DNA from: Persicitalea sp963803495
GTDB taxonomy: Bacteria > Bacteroidota > Bacteroidia > Cytophagales > Spirosomataceae
Assembly (NCBI GenBank): GCA_963803495.1
Contig: CAWDMP010000002.1
Coordinates: 3,596,001 to 3,660,000, forward strand
Direction: 5' to 3'
DNA: 64,000 nt
The notes under the pieces are model-generated. The model was given only the letters and a program-made list of their open reading frames with translations, made no database searches and was not told where the DNA came from. Every line of letters starts with the position of its first letter. Positions within the stretch are counted from its first letter, which is position 1. The translations under genes were made by a program, and so were the position numbers. Positions 63,664 through 64,000 of this stretch are shown here, piece after piece.

Positions 63664-64000
63664 AATGAATTCCCCCCAACGCTACACCGTTACCGCCGCC
63701 CTTATCTACGCCAACGGCCCCATTCACATCGGGCACTTGGCGGGGTGCTACGTCCCGGCGGATATTTATGTAAGGTACCTGAGATCAAAAGGCGCGGAGG
63801 TCGCCTTCGTGAGTGGTACCGATGAACACGGCGTGCCGATCACGATTCGGGCCAAAAAAGAGGGCGTCACGCCGCAGGAAGTCGTGGATAAGTATTACGC
63901 CCAAATCGCCGCCGCCTTTGCCGAATTGGGTATTTCGTTCGACGCCTATTCGCGCACGAGCAAGCCTGTTCACCACGAAACATCGCAGGAGATCTTCAAG
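63664..64000 (+). CDS. metG: Methionyl-tRNA synthetase (C-terminus beyond window)
   Basis: The first 112 residues of a class I tRNA synthetase: YTVTAALIYANGPIHIGHLA contains the HIGH signature, and FVSGTDEHGVPITIRAKKEG is the conserved MetRS block. The enzyme charges tRNA-Met with methionine. The frame is open to the window edge, so the KMSKS loop and anticodon domain are not visible. Confidence 0.95.

Overview
The window looks like a chromosome segment from a Gram-negative member of the Bacteroidota, most likely a Cytophagales/Spirosomaceae-type organism. This is inferred from several things: paired MacB/FtsX permeases of the Bacteroidota type, DUF6089 and PorT-like outer-membrane barrels, an UpxY/NusG-like antiterminator, a GIN-domain protein, TAnnTTTG promoter elements, and the general absence of Shine-Dalgarno sequences. 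No tRNA, rRNA, CRISPR array or insertion sequence was recognised.

Layout. 1-6718 (minus): ABC export operon (membrane-fusion protein, ATPase, GIN-domain protein, two large permeases, the last cut by the window edge). 7138-8490 (plus): divergent sigma-54-dependent response regulator; the gap between them holds a sigma-54-like promoter and a three-half-site inverted-repeat array. 8507-9924 (minus): CrtA-like monooxygenase and a lone LolD-type ATPase. 10124-13542 (plus): two DUF6089 barrels, a DUF2911 protein and a trypsin-like protease. 13857-44624 (plus): a roughly 31 kb polysaccharide locus. 44993-47048 (minus): a small secreted protein and Wzi. 47178-51438 (plus): CpsB phosphatase, Wza lipoprotein and Wzc kinase. 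51641-57432 (plus): DsbD, an outer-membrane barrel, a serine beta-lactamase-like hydrolase and an M48 protease. 57527-60029 (minus): TPR protein and an extended SDR. 60131-64000 (plus): DctA-type symporter, DUF6934 with a coupled 52-residue ORF, GH43 and the start of metG.

How the polysaccharide genes fit together. A TviB-type dehydrogenase, WbpB-, WbpE- and WbpD-like enzymes and a WbpI-like 2-epimerase together account for UDP-GlcNAc to UDP-ManNAc3NAcA, and a TviC/WbpP-type epimerase adds another UDP-sugar. A sugar transferase would start the lipid-linked chain and about nine glycosyltransferases extend it. An AsnB-type amidotransferase, two FkbM methyltransferases, an MBOAT/SGNH pair, three left-handed beta-helix acyltransferases, a CapK/PaaK-type ligase and a NodB-like protein would decorate it. 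Export genes of two kinds are present: a Wzm/Wzt ABC exporter with a carbohydrate-binding tail, and Wza/Wzc/CpsB/Wzi.

Two cross-cutting features stand out. At least a dozen conserved genes are interrupted by single-base frameshifts (four in the M48 protease alone), which looks more like indel error in the assembly than gene decay. Many intergenic gaps carry short-period repeats such as CCTAACAA, GTTGAAGG, AATTAAAC and CGCGAAT phrases, some arranged as inverted pairs and often abutting start codons.
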